This document shows, piece after piece, positions 16,992 through 25,041 of a stretch of 64,000 nt of DNA (position 1 is the first letter of the stretch; every line of letters starts with the position of its first letter). The notes beneath the pieces were generated by a model. The model was not told the origin of the DNA. It did no database searches and saw only the letters and a program-made list of their open reading frames with translations. The stretch comes from Pedobacter yulinensis. Its GTDB lineage: Bacteria; Bacteroidota; Bacteroidia; Sphingobacteriales; Sphingobacteriaceae. The DNA is taken from positions 1,103,769 to 1,167,768 of the forward strand of contig NZ_KZ686268.1 in the NCBI RefSeq assembly GCF_003029735.1, written 5' to 3'. The translations under genes and the position numbers were made by a program.

Positions 16992-17858
16992 TCAGTTGAA
17001 CACAGTTGGGCCGTATTCAGGGTTCGCGCCGGGCTGCGAAGCCACGAAAGCCCCGACTTTGCAGGCGCGGTCAAGCGTCGTTTCGAGCGGGTAGCCCTGC
17101 AGGTAGCTCGCCACAAAGGTAGCCAGGAAGGCGTCGCCGGCACCGACCGTGTCTGCAACGGCAACCTGGTAACCGGGATGCGCGTACAGCATGTCTCCCG
17201 ACCAGACCCGCGCCCCGGCACCGCCGAGCGTCAGGCAAATGACCGGAATGTCAAACTTCTGGCTGATCTGCTTAAGCAGCCGGCTTTCATCTCCAGGCTG
17301 CAGGTCGAAAGTTTGCTGCAGGTACACGATCTCTTCCTCGTTGATTTTCAGCAGGTCTGCCGCATGGAGCAATGCTGCAAGTGTCTCGGGACTGAAATGA
17401 GGCGGCCGCAAATTGATATCGAAAACGCGGAAAGAAGCATATTCCAGCAACTGAAGCACGGTGCTGCGTGTCTGGCTGCTGCGGCAGGTAAGCGAACAAT
17501 ACACGAACGCGTCTGCCTCCCGGGCCATTTGCAGCAGGGCGGGGCTGGCATCGATGGCATCCCAGGCTACGGGCTCAGCTATGGTGTAGGTGGCCTGGCC
17601 CGAAGCGTCAAGCGTTACATCGACGGTACTGGTGGGCAGAGCGTTTTGCTGAATAAAGGCTGCCGAAAAATTCTGTGCAGCGAGAAAATCGCAGAGTTCC
17701 CGGCCTGCCGCATCCCTGCCAATGGCACTGACAAAGGCGCAATCTACACCCTGCTTGTGCAGGTTCAGCGCAACGTTCATGCTCGAACCTCCGGGTTTCC
17801 GGCCTGATGGCAGCATGTCCCATAAAATTTCGCCAATGGCAACAACTCTTTTTTGCAT
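16992..17858 (-). CDS. PfkB-family carbohydrate kinase (fructokinase-like)
   Basis: The 288-residue cytosolic sugar kinase phosphorylates a sugar with ATP. The N-terminal PfkB strand VVAIGEILWDMLPSGRKPGG and the anion-hole/catalytic motif DTVGAGDAFLATFVASYL (about 240-257) are complete. Length and motifs fit bacterial fructokinases; ribokinase or KDG kinase cannot be excluded. The start is the only good ATG. TATTTTTA, one base off the -7 consensus, ends four bases upstream, so the leader may be tiny. It is divergent from the NTF2-like gene, with 71 bases between them. No sugar transporter is adjacent. Confidence 0.93.
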   Translation of the reverse strand: MQKRVVAIGEILWDMLPSGRKPGGSSMNVALNLHKQGVDCAFVSAIGRDAAGRELCDFLAAQNFSAAFIQQNALPTSTVDVTLDASGQATYTIAEPVAWDAIDASPALLQMAREADAFVYCSLTCRSSQTRSTVLQLLEYASFRVFDINLRPPHFSPETLAALLHAADLLKINEEEIVYLQQTFDLQPGDESRLLKQISQKFDIPVICLTLGGAGARVWSGDMLYAHPGYQVAVADTVGAGDAFLATFVASYLQGYPLETTLDRACKVGAFVASQPGANPEYGPTVFN

Positions 17859-17929
17859 TTCTAAAAATAGGTGGCGGAACCAGGCTTTGCAAGCATTTTT
17901 TCAGCGGGTTAAAATCACTATCTTTCGGC

Positions 17930-18373
17930 ATGAGAAACCGGAACCTCTTCAGCCTTTTTGTGCTTGCACTGCTTTGCCTGGGTAACCTGACCGTTCAGGC
18001 CCAAACTGCCGCAGATCGCCGCGACATACTCAGTGTGCTTGACACCCAGCGCAAAGCCTGGAACAAAGGCGACCTGGAAACATTTATGCAGACCTACCAG
18101 AAAAGTGACAGCGTACTCTTCGTAGGCCAAAGCGGGCCCACTTACGGCTGGCAGCAGACGCTGGACAATTACCGGCAAGGTTATCCTGATAAGGCGGCAA
18201 TGGGTACACTCACCTTTGATATCCGGAAGGTCGAATTCCTGGCCGCCGACGTTGCATTTGTGCTTGGCGGATGGCACCTGAAACGGGAAAAAGATGAGCC
18301 GAAAGGATTTTTTACGCTACTGATGCGCAAAACGGCGCAGGGCTGGAAAATTTTTGTAGACCACAGTTCCTAG
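17930..18373 (+). CDS. Secreted NTF2-like / DUF4440 protein
   Basis: The 147-residue protein has a signal peptide ending in VQAQ (about residue 23). A single SnoaL/NTF2-like alpha+beta domain follows (DIRSVLDTQRKAWNKGDLE-type opening, WHLKREKDEPKGFFTLLMRK strand, ending in IFVDHSS). Such proteins bind small ligands or act as enzymes; the C-terminal VDHSS is common in the secreted Bacteroidota members. I start at the ATG at 17930, directly before the signal peptide. TATCTTTC lies four bases upstream, close to the -7 consensus. It is divergent from the kinase gene and convergent with the cupin gene. No function is assigned. Confidence 0.88.
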   Translation: MRNRNLFSLFVLALLCLGNLTVQAQTAADRRDILSVLDTQRKAWNKGDLETFMQTYQKSDSVLFVGQSGPTYGWQQTLDNYRQGYPDKAAMGTLTFDIRKVEFLAADVAFVLGGWHLKREKDEPKGFFTLLMRKTAQGWKIFVDHSS

Positions 18374-18387
18374 CAGAACATTCTGAA

Positions 18388-19266
18388 TTAAGGTTTACCG
18401 GCTGCCAGCGCCCGTTCAGCGCGTTTTATTGCAATTTTTTCCCGCCACCTGGCATAACGGCCTTTAAAAGCCATTTTCAGCATGCTGTCCAGTCCGCCTT
18501 TCATGGCAAGGCTCATCACGCTCTGCGCTTTACGGGTCCAGGATGCATCCCATGCACGCAAGGTCAGGGAAAAAGAGCCGTCCAGGTATTTCATCCAGTG
18601 CCACATGCCGGTCGGCATGAACAAGGTGTCTCCGTGTTCGAGGAATACCTCGTACCCTTCAACACCCTCAAGCGCCGGGAAACGGCTGGTATCCGGATTC
18701 GCTACATCGTAATCTTCAAGTGCATACGTGGTATTGGGAAGTTCATAGAGACGTTTTTTCCACTTGTTGTCAAACAGGATCACATGTTTCCGTCCGCAAA
18801 AATGTGTATGAAAAAGGTGCGGAAGGTCAATATCGTAGTGCAGGAAGGTAACAGAATCCGATCCGCCAAAGAACATGGCGGGCATGCTCTCTAAAAAGCC
18901 GCCCATCAGGGAGCGCGGCAGTTCGATGTCTCTCAGCAATTCGGGCCTGTGCTTGAAGAGGTTAAAGAAAAAGATGCGCAGCTCGGTAGGCTCCCGCTTA
19001 ATCAGGTCGAGGTAATCGCCAAATTTCATGTGTGAGGCGGCCTGGTTAATAGGCTTGGAAGGATCAGCCTTCGAGTTATCGTACAAAGGAACGGTGAGGT
19101 CGCCGGCCAGGTCTTTAAGGTAAGCTGCTGACCATTTTTCGCGTGCAGGCCAGGTCTTGGTCAGCCCTTTAATAACGAGTGGTTTGCGCGGGAGCAGGTA
19201 ATTTTTCCTGAAGTCTGCTGCACTGATGTCTTCAACAACATCGACGGTAGCCAATTTAAAGCCCAT
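18388..19266 (-). CDS. JmjC-like cupin (Cupin_8) putative iron/2-oxoglutarate oxygenase, paralog A
   Basis: The 292-residue protein belongs to the FIH/JmjC-related Cupin_8 group, whose members hydroxylate protein or small-molecule substrates using Fe(II) and 2-oxoglutarate. The facial triad appears intact: HYD in TFLHYDIDLP (about H143 and D145) and the distal histidine in GMWHWMKYL (about H223). A lysine in GRKHVILF could hold 2-oxoglutarate. It is a close paralog of the gene at 20207, sharing the SKADPSKPIN and GGFL-S-P-MFFGG segments. Start alternatives lie at 19266 and 19275. A DUF3050 gene sits between the two paralogs, all on the minus strand. The substrate is unknown. Confidence 0.9.
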   Translation of the reverse strand: MGFKLATVDVVEDISAADFRKNYLLPRKPLVIKGLTKTWPAREKWSAAYLKDLAGDLTVPLYDNSKADPSKPINQAASHMKFGDYLDLIKREPTELRIFFFNLFKHRPELLRDIELPRSLMGGFLESMPAMFFGGSDSVTFLHYDIDLPHLFHTHFCGRKHVILFDNKWKKRLYELPNTTYALEDYDVANPDTSRFPALEGVEGYEVFLEHGDTLFMPTGMWHWMKYLDGSFSLTLRAWDASWTRKAQSVMSLAMKGGLDSMLKMAFKGRYARWREKIAIKRAERALAAGKP

Positions 19267-19355
19267 CTTGATCATAGAGAAGGAAAGGACCCAGCTACAT
19301 CTCTGAATTTTTTCTCTTGCAGCAAAGATGTAAAATTATCCTGATACGGCCGCAT

Positions 19356-20153
19356 CTATTGCGTGTCCGTGCCCCGAATCCTGTTCAGTTCGATCGCTGT
19401 CAGGGCGGCATCCCAAAGCGCTATGCGCATCACGAGCGACTGTTTTGCCGCGGCAGATGCTTCCTGCCAATGCTGGGGGTCGCCATGGCAGAGTTTTTCG
19501 GTCATGGCAAGCGCCAGGTGGCTGTGCTCATCGCCATCCACTTCGATATGGCGTTCCAGGTAATAGTGAAACTTAGAGATGGAGCCGTTGCCAGCACTGT
19601 TCAGATCGCGCACCATGGAGATAAACATACCCGGGATGAGGTCTTCGCGACCAAAGGTAAAGGCGGCTGCTGTTTCATGCAACCGCGCATTTCCGATGAG
19701 CTGAAATGTATATTCCATAAACTGCCGGGCGGCAGCTGGTACGCCCGCCGCCTGGCAGGCAGCCTGCAGTGTCTCACCCTGCTGCAGGTTACGCAAAAAC
19801 TCAAGCACAGGGCCGGTATCTGCACCACACTGCTGCATGGCGTCCAGGTACATTTCGAAATGACTCTTGATACTACCGGTTTCGTCCGTGTCTGCTTCCT
19901 CACCGGCAACAATCTGGTTAATGAGCTGCCGCGTGTGCGGGTCGCCAACAGGGAACCAGGGAATCGATACGCCTGTAAGGCGAATCTGGAGTGCTTTGAG
20001 CAGCGACATAAAGTCCCACACGGCGTAAATATGGAACTGCATGAAAATGCGCAGTTCTTTAATTCCAGCAACTGACCGATAAAGGGGGTGTTCGTTGATG
20101 CGCTGACGAAGCGGCGTAATTTCTTCCCTGATGTTGTCTATGTGAAGGTGCAT
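19356..20153 (-). CDS. DUF3050 family protein, heme-oxygenase-like helical fold
   Basis: The 265-residue protein is all-helical and matches DUF3050. It opens with the segment HPLYRSVAGIKELRIFMQFH (about 22-41), continues with AVWDFMSLLKALQ, and has a His/Glu/Asp-rich helix YYLERHIEVDGDEHSHLA (about 197-214). The spacing of H41, E86, H98, E200, H202, D206 and H210 is like that of heme-oxygenase-like diiron oxidases. That similarity is my reading of the sequence, not an established function. It lies between two cupin oxygenase paralogs in the same orientation, so the three probably form one pathway. A hairpin upstream could attenuate read-through from paralog B. Confidence 0.85.
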   Translation of the reverse strand: MHLHIDNIREEITPLRQRINEHPLYRSVAGIKELRIFMQFHIYAVWDFMSLLKALQIRLTGVSIPWFPVGDPHTRQLINQIVAGEEADTDETGSIKSHFEMYLDAMQQCGADTGPVLEFLRNLQQGETLQAACQAAGVPAAARQFMEYTFQLIGNARLHETAAAFTFGREDLIPGMFISMVRDLNSAGNGSISKFHYYLERHIEVDGDEHSHLALAMTEKLCHGDPQHWQEASAAAKQSLVMRIALWDAALTAIELNRIRGTDTQ

Positions 20154-20160
20154 GTGCAGA

Positions 20161-20189
20161 AACGAAAAAGCCGGCAGCGAGGCCGGCTT
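20161..20189 (-). terminator. Terminator or attenuator after cupin paralog B
   Basis: AAGCCGGC (20168-20175) pairs with GCCGGCTT (20182-20189). On the minus strand the stem is followed by CTTTTTCGTT. It sits between the stop of the cupin gene (20207) and the start of the DUF3050 gene (20153). Confidence 0.6.
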
Positions 20190-20206
20190 CAGATTAATGT
20201 GTTTAA

Positions 20207-21088
20207 TTACCGGGGTAAATGGTTTGCCAGTGCCTTGTTGGCGCGTTTAACGGCAAGTTGTTCTTTCCAGGTCATGTATTTCTCACGGAAATTTCCTTTC
20301 ATAAAATCATCGAATTTCCGTTGAATGGTCAGGTTGTATAAGCTTTTTGCCTTGACCGCCCAGCTTTTGTCCCAGGCCCGCAGGCTGATGGAGAAAGAGC
20401 CATCCAGATACTTCATCCAGTGCCAGTAACCCGTTGGCATAAAGAGCGTGTCGCCATGTTCCAGGAATCCTTCCAGTCCCTGCACACCTTTAAGTGCGGG
20501 GAACTTTTCAAAATCAGGGCGTTCCACATCATAGTCTTCGAGCGCATAGGTTGCGAATGGAATCTGGTAAAGCCGTTCTTTCCATTTGTAGTCGAACAAA
20601 ATAATGTGCTTTCGGCCATTGAAATGTGTATGGAAGATGTGCGCCAGGTCTATGTCATAGTGCAGGAAAGTCACAGAACCCTGCCCCCCGAAAAACATAT
20701 TCGGGTAGCTGTCCAGGAATCCGCCCATCAGCTCTTTCGGTGCCCGATAGTCGTTAAGCAGGTCGGGCGCAAATTTGATCGGATCAAAAAGAAAGATGCG
20801 CAGGTCGGTTGGCGTTTCCCTGATCAGGTCAATGTAGTCGCCAAATTTCATCTCGGCAGCTGAGGCGTTAATGGGTTTGGACGGGTCGGCTTTCGAACTA
20901 TCATACAAAGGAACTTTCGTGTCGCCGACAACCTGTTTCATGTAATCCATCGTCCATTTTTCGTAGGCCGGCCAATTTTTTGCCATCTTCCTGATGATAA
21001 CGGGCTTTCTCAGATTGAGGTATTTCTGCTCAAACTCTGATTTCGTGATGTCGTCAACGATGTCGATTGGAGATAAATCGAATTTCAT
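20207..21088 (-). CDS. JmjC-like cupin (Cupin_8) putative iron/2-oxoglutarate oxygenase, paralog B
   Basis: The 293-residue cytosolic protein is of the same family as the gene at 18388. The iron triad candidates are H143 and D145 in TFLHYDIDLA and H223 in GYWHWMKYL, with K160 in GRKHIILF as the co-substrate lysine. The opening DIVDDITKSEFEQKYLNLRK and the C-terminal TWKEQLAVKRANKAL match paralog A in register, so the pair arose by duplication. A TAATTTTGC promoter element lies 26 bases upstream of the ATG, making this the likely first gene of the cassette. No transporter or synthetase that would reveal the substrate is nearby. Confidence 0.91.
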   Translation of the reverse strand: MKFDLSPIDIVDDITKSEFEQKYLNLRKPVIIRKMAKNWPAYEKWTMDYMKQVVGDTKVPLYDSSKADPSKPINASAAEMKFGDYIDLIRETPTDLRIFLFDPIKFAPDLLNDYRAPKELMGGFLDSYPNMFFGGQGSVTFLHYDIDLAHIFHTHFNGRKHIILFDYKWKERLYQIPFATYALEDYDVERPDFEKFPALKGVQGLEGFLEHGDTLFMPTGYWHWMKYLDGSFSISLRAWDKSWAVKAKSLYNLTIQRKFDDFMKGNFREKYMTWKEQLAVKRANKALANHLPR

Positions 21089-21113
21089 CCTGTTAAATTA
21101 ATATAAACCTGCT

Positions 21114-21122
21114 GCAAAATTA
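21114..21122 (-). promoter_or_regulatory. Bacteroidota -7 element upstream of cupin paralog B
   Basis: The minus strand reads TAATTTTGC, an exact match to TAnnTTTG, 26 bases before the ATG at 21088. No -33 TTTG at the expected spacing is obvious. Confidence 0.45.
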
Positions 21123-21216
21123 ATCTAAAATAAGGTGCCCGGTGCAGCGGTCTTTAAATTCTGAAAAAAAGCTGACAATCGTACCGCGAAAGTCAGTTTG
21201 TCTGCGTATTTAAATT

Positions 21217-21244
21217 AAAAAAAAAACGGCACCCGAAGGTGCCG
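21217..21244 (-). terminator. Terminator of the fasciclin gene
   Basis: CGGCACC (21227-21233) and GGTGCCG (21238-21244) form a tetraloop hairpin. It is followed on the minus strand by ten T. It lies 30 bases past the fasciclin stop. Confidence 0.88.
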
Positions 21245-21273
21245 CCTGCATTGTTTTGGTGTGTAAAATGCGC

Positions 21274-21831
21274 CTAGTTAGGCATGAGTACCGTGTCGAT
21301 GACGTGGATCACGCCGTTTTTCTGAAATACGTCAGCAATGGTTACGGTTGCTGTCCCGCCTTTTTCGTCCTTGATCATCAGGTTTTTACCTTCCATCCAG
21401 GCCCACAGTTTCCCCCCCTGAACGGTGGCCAGTTCAGCTTTGCCGCCGCCGGCTTTGATGGCTTTCGCAATTTCTTTGCTGCCCATCTTTCCTGCTACGA
21501 CGTGGTAGGTCAGCACTTTGGTCAGCATATCTTTCATTTCGGGCTTAAGTAAACTGGTTACAGTTCCTGCTGGCAGTTTGGCAAAAGCGGCATTGGTTGG
21601 CGCGAGAACGGTGAACGGACCGGCACCTTTCAGTACATCGACCAGGCCGGCTGCTTTTACTGCAGCGACGAGCGTGGTGTGGTCTTTCGAGTTTACGGCA
21701 TTGTCTACGATGTCTTTAGTTGGATACATGGCGGCTCCGCCTACCATTTTGTTGCTTTGGGCATAAACATTGGTTGCAAAGGCAATCGCTACGATGGCTA
21801 TTGCAGAGGTAAAGAGTTTTTTCATTTTCAT
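21274..21831 (-). CDS. Secreted fasciclin (FAS1) domain protein
   Basis: The 185-residue protein has a signal peptide ending in VYAQ (about residue 24). A single FAS1 domain follows, with both hallmark boxes: GPFTVLAPTNAAFAKLP and LTKVLTYHVVAGK. FAS1 proteins mediate adhesion or act as envelope structural modules. Starts at 21831 and 21825 give the same mature protein; I prefer the first. A strong terminator follows, and the gene is monocistronic. The role in this organism is not shown. Confidence 0.95.
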   Translation of the reverse strand: MKMKKLFTSAIAIVAIAFATNVYAQSNKMVGGAAMYPTKDIVDNAVNSKDHTTLVAAVKAAGLVDVLKGAGPFTVLAPTNAAFAKLPAGTVTSLLKPEMKDMLTKVLTYHVVAGKMGSKEIAKAIKAGGGKAELATVQGGKLWAWMEGKNLMIKDEKGGTATVTIADVFQKNGVIHVIDTVLMPN

Positions 21832-22013
21832 GTTTTTGAATGCAGGGAACACCGGCTAAGGTTTACTGATCAGGGTAAGCTTTAAATCTTTACGGGTTCA
21901 AGGCCTGCTTGTTTTGTGATCAGATGTACGGAGGCAGCCGGCCACCCGGATTTTAAAAAATGAAAATAAATGCTAAAGATATGTATAATACATTGATTAA
22001 CAGCTACTTAATT

Positions 22014-22811
22014 TTATTTTTCACGCTCGCGAAGCTTTTTTGAGAGGAAGCCGGGAAAAAATCTCTTCAGCCAGACCGCCATGGTTTCCTGACCGCCAAT
22101 GTACATTTCCTCGCGCCGTGCGGCAATGGCCTTCATGATGGCTGCGGCGCAGTCTTCCGGAGAAATGCCGTTTGCCTGGTTGTGGTCCATGGTACCCTGT
22201 GGCTGCCCCGAGGCGGTCAGCGCGTTTAAAGAGATGTTGGTTTTGATATAACCCGGGCATACCAGGGTGACGTTGATGTTATCTGCATGCAGTTCGGCCC
22301 GCAGCGAGTCGAAATAGCCATGCAGCGCATGTTTGGAGGCGGCATAAGCCGAACGGTTCTTTGTGCCCAGCTTGCCTGCAATGCTGCTGATGCAGACCAG
22401 GTGACCGGAACGTGCGGCAACCATGGCGGGCAGAACAGCCTTGCTGAGCGCTACGGTACCCCAGAAATTGGTGTTCATGATGCGGTGTTCGGTTTCGCTG
22501 CTGGTCTCAAGCGCCCGGCCGCGCTGGCTGATGCCTGCCGAGTTGATAAGCAGATCGATACGTCCATAGATCCTGAGTGCGTTCGCAGCTTTATCCACGA
22601 GCGTGTCTGCCTGTTCAAGATCGACCGGCAGCACATGCACGTGCGCCTGCGACCGGCAGTTTTGTTTTACCCGGAACAACTCGTCCCGGTTGCGGGCAGA
22701 CAGGATCAGTTTTGCGCCTGCTGCTGCGCAGGCATAGGCAAGTGCCTCGCCGATTCCGGAGGAGGCGCCCGTTATCCAGACAACCTTGCCGTTCATGCTG
22801 TTATTCTTCAT
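22014..22811 (-). CDS. Short-chain dehydrogenase/reductase
   Basis: The 265-residue NAD(P)-dependent oxidoreductase has the Rossmann motif TGASSGIGEA, the structural NSAG motif (LLINSAGIS), the catalytic serine region CISSIAGKLG and YAASK. Its C terminus (MYIGGQETMAVWLKRFFPGFL) resembles the DHRS7B/ketoreductase-like SDR group with a membrane-associated tail. The start is ambiguous: 22811 overlaps the hemW stop by 11 bases, while 22796 begins 5 bases after it. Either implies translational coupling to hemW. The substrate cannot be assigned. Confidence 0.92.
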   Translation of the reverse strand: MKNNSMNGKVVWITGASSGIGEALAYACAAAGAKLILSARNRDELFRVKQNCRSQAHVHVLPVDLEQADTLVDKAANALRIYGRIDLLINSAGISQRGRALETSSETEHRIMNTNFWGTVALSKAVLPAMVAARSGHLVCISSIAGKLGTKNRSAYAASKHALHGYFDSLRAELHADNINVTLVCPGYIKTNISLNALTASGQPQGTMDHNQANGISPEDCAAAIMKAIAARREEMYIGGQETMAVWLKRFFPGFLSKKLREREK

Positions 22812-23934
22812 CAACTTTAAATAATTCTGAGGCAATGTGGTCTGCATACAGCTTGCCTTCGGTGGTCAGTTTGATTTTGCCGTCGCCGGAAATGAGCCAG
22901 TCGTTGCTGCCCAATTTTCCAAGCGCGGTGTGCAGGTAATCGTGATAAGATCTTCCAAACCGGCTTATCACAAGTTCAGGATCCAGCCCCCACATGGTAC
23001 GCAGGCTCGTCATGACGTATTCATTGTAGCGGTCATGATCAGTCAGGAGTTCCCGCTCTTCGGCCAGCTGCCCGCGCAAAAGCGCCTGCATGTAAGTTGC
23101 ATTGCTGGCCATGTTCATGTAACGCGTATGCCCGTCAAACCCATGCGCTGAGGGTCCGATACCCAGGTAGGGGACACCCCGCCAGTAGTTCGTATTGTGC
23201 ACCGCATATTGGCCCGGCAAGGCAAAGTTGGAAATTTCATAGTGTTCAAAACGAGCAGACTGGAGGCGCGCCATCAGCATCCTGAACTGCTCGGCGCTTT
23301 GCGCATCGGTTGGTGCCGGCTCCTTTCTTTTTTCGATAGCGGCCGCGAGCGCCGTGCGCGGCTCAACTGTCAGGGAATACGAAGAAAGGTGTGGAACCTG
23401 CAAGGAAATAGCGGTTGCAAGGTTGCTTTCCCATTTTTCATCACTGAGCAGCGGATAACCATAAATGAGGTCAATGCTCAGATTCTCAAAACCTGCGTCC
23501 TGGCTGCGCCTGATGCTGTCTATGGCTTCGCCGGCATGGTGTGCCCGGTTCATCCACCGCAGGTCTTCCTCGAAAAACGATTGCACACCGATGCTGAACC
23601 GGTTTACGGGCAACGCGCGCATTGTCTTCAGCGCCGCCGCATTCAGGTCGTCAGGATTTGCCTCGAGCGTAATCTCTGCGCCGGTCGCAATGTCGAAATG
23701 TTTTTCAAGGGTCTGAAAGATCTTTTGCAGGGCTGTTGCCGGCAGGATCGATGGGGTACCGCCCCCAAAATAAATGCTTCCTGCGGTGCCGCTTACCCGG
23801 TCGGCTTTCAACGCGATCTCTTTGCAGATCGCATCGACCATCTCATCCATGTAATTCAAAGAGGTTGAAAAATGAAAGTCGCAATAATGGCAGGCTTTCC
23901 TGCAAAACGGAATGTGAATGTAAATGCCGAACAC
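22801..23934 (-). CDS. hemW: Radical SAM family heme chaperone HemW
   Basis: The 377-residue protein is a HemN-like radical SAM enzyme acting as heme chaperone rather than coproporphyrinogen dehydrogenase. The cluster motif is C11-x3-C15-x2-C18 (CRKACHYCDF). It is followed by IYFGGGTPSIL and the HemW-type SIGVQSF segment. It lacks the extra N-terminal region and fourth cysteine of HemN. The start is a GTG at 23934, supported because the family begins right at GIYIHIPFC. An exact TAACTTTGC element ends four bases upstream, so the mRNA is probably leaderless or nearly so. The SDR gene follows and overlaps. Confidence 0.95.
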   Translation of the reverse strand: MFGIYIHIPFCRKACHYCDFHFSTSLNYMDEMVDAICKEIALKADRVSGTAGSIYFGGGTPSILPATALQKIFQTLEKHFDIATGAEITLEANPDDLNAAALKTMRALPVNRFSIGVQSFFEEDLRWMNRAHHAGEAIDSIRRSQDAGFENLSIDLIYGYPLLSDEKWESNLATAISLQVPHLSSYSLTVEPRTALAAAIEKRKEPAPTDAQSAEQFRMLMARLQSARFEHYEISNFALPGQYAVHNTNYWRGVPYLGIGPSAHGFDGHTRYMNMASNATYMQALLRGQLAEERELLTDHDRYNEYVMTSLRTMWGLDPELVISRFGRSYHDYLHTALGKLGSNDWLISGDGKIKLTTEGKLYADHIASELFKVDEE

Positions 23935-23937
23935 GCT

Positions 23938-23946
23938 GCAAAGTTA
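23938..23946 (-). promoter_or_regulatory. -7 element of hemW
   Basis: The minus strand reads TAACTTTGC, an exact consensus match, only three bases from the GTG start. The predicted 5' leader is about two bases. Confidence 0.5.
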
Positions 23947-24029
23947 CGATTATTGGCGGCATGAACCCGCTGGTTGTGGCTGAGCAAAGATAAATCAGGC
24001 CTGGGCTGGCCAATCCGCAAATAATGCCC

Positions 24030-24038
24030 TAACTTTGC
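24030..24038 (+). promoter_or_regulatory. -7 element upstream of the DUF4271 gene
   Basis: TAACTTTGC matches TAnnTTTG exactly, 25 bases before the ATG at 24064. It faces the hemW promoter across an 84-base interval. Confidence 0.5.
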
Positions 24039-24063
24039 TCACATAAACCGGGAAACGCCGCAC

Positions 24064-25029
24064 ATGCTCAAACACCTTTTCGCATTTGCTTTTATGATCT
24101 GCTGTTTCAGTGCGGCAGCACAGGTTGCGCCTGTGGCCGACAGCCTGCAGCGGGTTTCCAGGTGGCGGCCGCTGCGCGACTCGGCATACCTGGAAAAGCA
24201 ACGCCGTTTTACCGATTCGTCGATTTACCAGGTATGGCTGCACCGCCCGGGTACGCCGCTGCCCAACCAGACACTCGACCGGCTTGAAAAGGAATACCTT
24301 TATCCCAAATTCGACCTGGCAGGATGGTTTGCCAAGTATGGCCACCTTAAAAAAAAGGAAAGCCGCGTGCGCGAAGGCAAACCATTGGCGAAAGGCAAGG
24401 TTTGGGTGCTGGGCGTTATTTTTATGCTCCTGCTCCTGTTTGCCATCCTCAAGTTTTCATTTTTCAGGCAGCTGCAGACCATTGTCCTGTCTTTCTTCAG
24501 CAACCGGGTGTTGTCGAACCTGAACAAGGAAGAGAACCTGTTTACTTCCTGGCCTTTCCTGCTGTTGTTCATTCAGTTTGGCTTTACGATCGGTATGTTC
24601 TTTTACCTAGCCAGCACTTATTATGGCGTATCCTCGCCCTGGCGTGAATTTGAGTTTTATGCGGGGATATCGGTCGTCATCATCCTGTTATATGCGCTGA
24701 AAATCCTGGTGCTGCGGTTCCTGGGCTTTCTGTTTAACATTCAAAAGCCTGTAGGAGAGTATGTATCGATCCTTTATCTGAGCTATTTCAATGCCTCGCT
24801 GGTGTTTATGCCGCTGGTCCTGGCATTTGCTTTAATGCCGCTGCGGTACGGCCAGTTTTTTATCGTGTTGGCGGGCATCATGACGGGGGTCATTTTCACA
24901 TTTCAACTGATCAGGGCGGGAATTAATATTCTGTCTCACAATAAGTTTTCAAAAGTCTATTTGTTTCTGTACTTTTGCGCCCTCGAAATATGTCCTATTT
25001 TGATATTAATAAAGACCATAGGTTTATAG
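24064..25029 (+). CDS. DUF4271 membrane protein
   Basis: The 321-residue protein has a signal-like N terminus (to about residue 19). A soluble stretch of about 90 residues with the DUF4271-typical WLHRPGTPLPNQTLDRLEKEYLYPKFDL follows, then roughly seven membrane helices from about 112. The function is unknown. In many Bacteroidota the gene lies directly before hemD, as here with 12 bases between them, and upstream of gldK. A role in the envelope or secretion apparatus is therefore possible but unproven. The codon choice and length are normal. Confidence 0.9.
   Translation: MLKHLFAFAFMICCFSAAAQVAPVADSLQRVSRWRPLRDSAYLEKQRRFTDSSIYQVWLHRPGTPLPNQTLDRLEKEYLYPKFDLAGWFAKYGHLKKKESRVREGKPLAKGKVWVLGVIFMLLLLFAILKFSFFRQLQTIVLSFFSNRVLSNLNKEENLFTSWPFLLLFIQFGFTIGMFFYLASTYYGVSSPWREFEFYAGISVVIILLYALKILVLRFLGFLFNIQKPVGEYVSILYLSYFNASLVFMPLVLAFALMPLRYGQFFIVLAGIMTGVIFTFQLIRAGINILSHNKFSKVYLFLYFCALEICPILILIKTIGL
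24970..24978 (+). promoter_or_regulatory. Internal -7 element that may serve hemD and gldKLMN
   Basis: TACTTTTGC matches TAnnTTTG inside the 3' end of the DUF4271 gene, 64 bases before the hemD ATG. TTTTC lies at roughly the -33 distance. Confidence 0.38.
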
Positions 25030-25041
25030 CGGATCCAGACA

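Noticed and set aside
23995..24345. Leftward open frame opposite the DUF4271 gene
   Set aside because: It is antisense to a conserved gene, crosses the divergent promoter region and shows no domain.
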